This document shows, one piece after another, positions 63,813 to 64,000 of a DNA stretch of 64,000 bases. The first letter of the stretch is position 1; each line of letters opens with the position of its first letter. The notes below the pieces were generated by a model, which saw only the letters and a list, made by a program, of their open reading frames with translations, was not told the origin of the DNA and made no database searches. Source of the stretch: Eggerthella sp. (GTDB lineage: Bacteria > Actinomycetota > Coriobacteriia > Coriobacteriales > Eggerthellaceae); contig JAUNWY010000006.1 in assembly GCA_030540085.1 (NCBI GenBank), positions 45,716-109,715 on the forward strand. Reading direction: 5' to 3'. The position numbers and the translations under genes are program-made.

Positions 63813-63847
63813 TTGCGTCGTTCATGGAACGGCGCAACATTTGTTTT
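63813..63847 (+). terminator. Terminator of ndk
   Basis: TTGCGTCGTTC/GAACGGCGCAA (11 bp with one G-U, ATG loop), then CATTTGTTTT. Confidence 0.75.
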
Positions 63848-63967
63848 AGGCGCAATTACGCTACACGAGCCCTTGATGGTGCAGCTGGCGGTCCGAACTT
63901 CCTTGACGCACGAAGGTGTGCTTGATGGCTGTTTTCGGCATCTGTGCTCATCAGGGGCTCGCTTATT

Positions 63968-63997
63968 GGGAAAACAGGGACAGGTACCAGATTCCCA
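63968..63997. repeat. REP-like element related to the 41.2-kb palindrome
   Basis: GGGAAAACAGGGACAGGTACCAGATTCCCA begins and ends like a unit of the 41203-41264 palindrome (GGGAAAA...ATTCCC, GGGACAGGT core); read as 63968-63997. It reaches within 3 nt of the window edge, so its extent is unknown. The rest of 63848-63967 holds nothing recognisable. Confidence 0.6.
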
Positions 63998-64000
63998 CTT

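Overview
The window looks like a chromosomal, mostly housekeeping segment of a high-to-moderate GC actinobacterium. I would place it in the class Coriobacteriia (Eggerthellaceae-like). This rests on an orphan GlnR-type regulator next to glnA, an actinobacterial-style GlnR box, a leaderless-type promoter, cydAB-cydDC as the only respiratory genes seen, and the gene orders pyrH-frr-uppS-cdsA-dxr-rseP-ispG-proS and rplU-rpmA-obg-proB-proA-nadD-yqeK-rsfS. The genus is not resolved. No rRNA, CRISPR array, prophage or complete insertion sequence was seen. Four tRNA genes are present: Thr-UGU, Ala-GGC, Glu-UUC and Arg-CCG.

Layout. 1-8.1 kb: the end of an unidentified gene, holB, a RicT/PSP1 protein with a long basic tail, pncB, two DegV lipid-binding proteins, a dehydrogenase-like protein with a Cys/His-rich tail and a PflX-type radical SAM protein. 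8.2-14.5 kb: tRNA-Thr, small minus-strand genes, a membrane glycosyltransferase, comF, an orphan amino-acid-binding lipoprotein and an HtrA protease. 14.6-16.3 kb: a ydiB-like/aroD pair. 16.4-26.7 kb: UMP kinase, ribosome recycling, undecaprenyl-PP synthesis, CDP-diacylglycerol, MEP-pathway genes dxr and ispG, an unusual M50 protease, proS and a U32 peptidase-family protein. 27.2-32.2 kb: a complete BceRSAB-type peptide-antibiotic sensing and detoxification module. 32.5-39.5 kb: tRNA genes, a DUF523 protein, a NifX-like protein, GtrA and two giant tandem glycosyltransferases. 39.7-43.5 kb: metNI, a REP-like perfect palindrome, glnA and glnR. 44-46.6 kb: polA. 46.7-52.8 kb (minus): the cytochrome bd oxidase and its CydDC exporter. 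53-59.6 kb: the rplU-to-rsfS ribosome, proline and NAD operon. 59.8-64 kb: an RNA uracil methyltransferase, tRNA-Arg, cyclophilin, a TPR membrane protein and ndk.

How the genes work together. Most of the window supports translation, isoprenoid and envelope lipid synthesis, NAD and proline synthesis, nitrogen assimilation and low-oxygen respiration. The accessory signals most worth following are: the GlnR-box architecture of glnA; the 62-bp perfect palindrome with a related element at the window end; a roughly 212-bp folded inverted-repeat element upstream of polA; the M50 protease that lacks a PDZ domain and has an inserted domain and a leaderless promoter inside a palindrome; and the Bce module with a candidate response-regulator box. 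I did not find a convincing wholly new multi-gene system.
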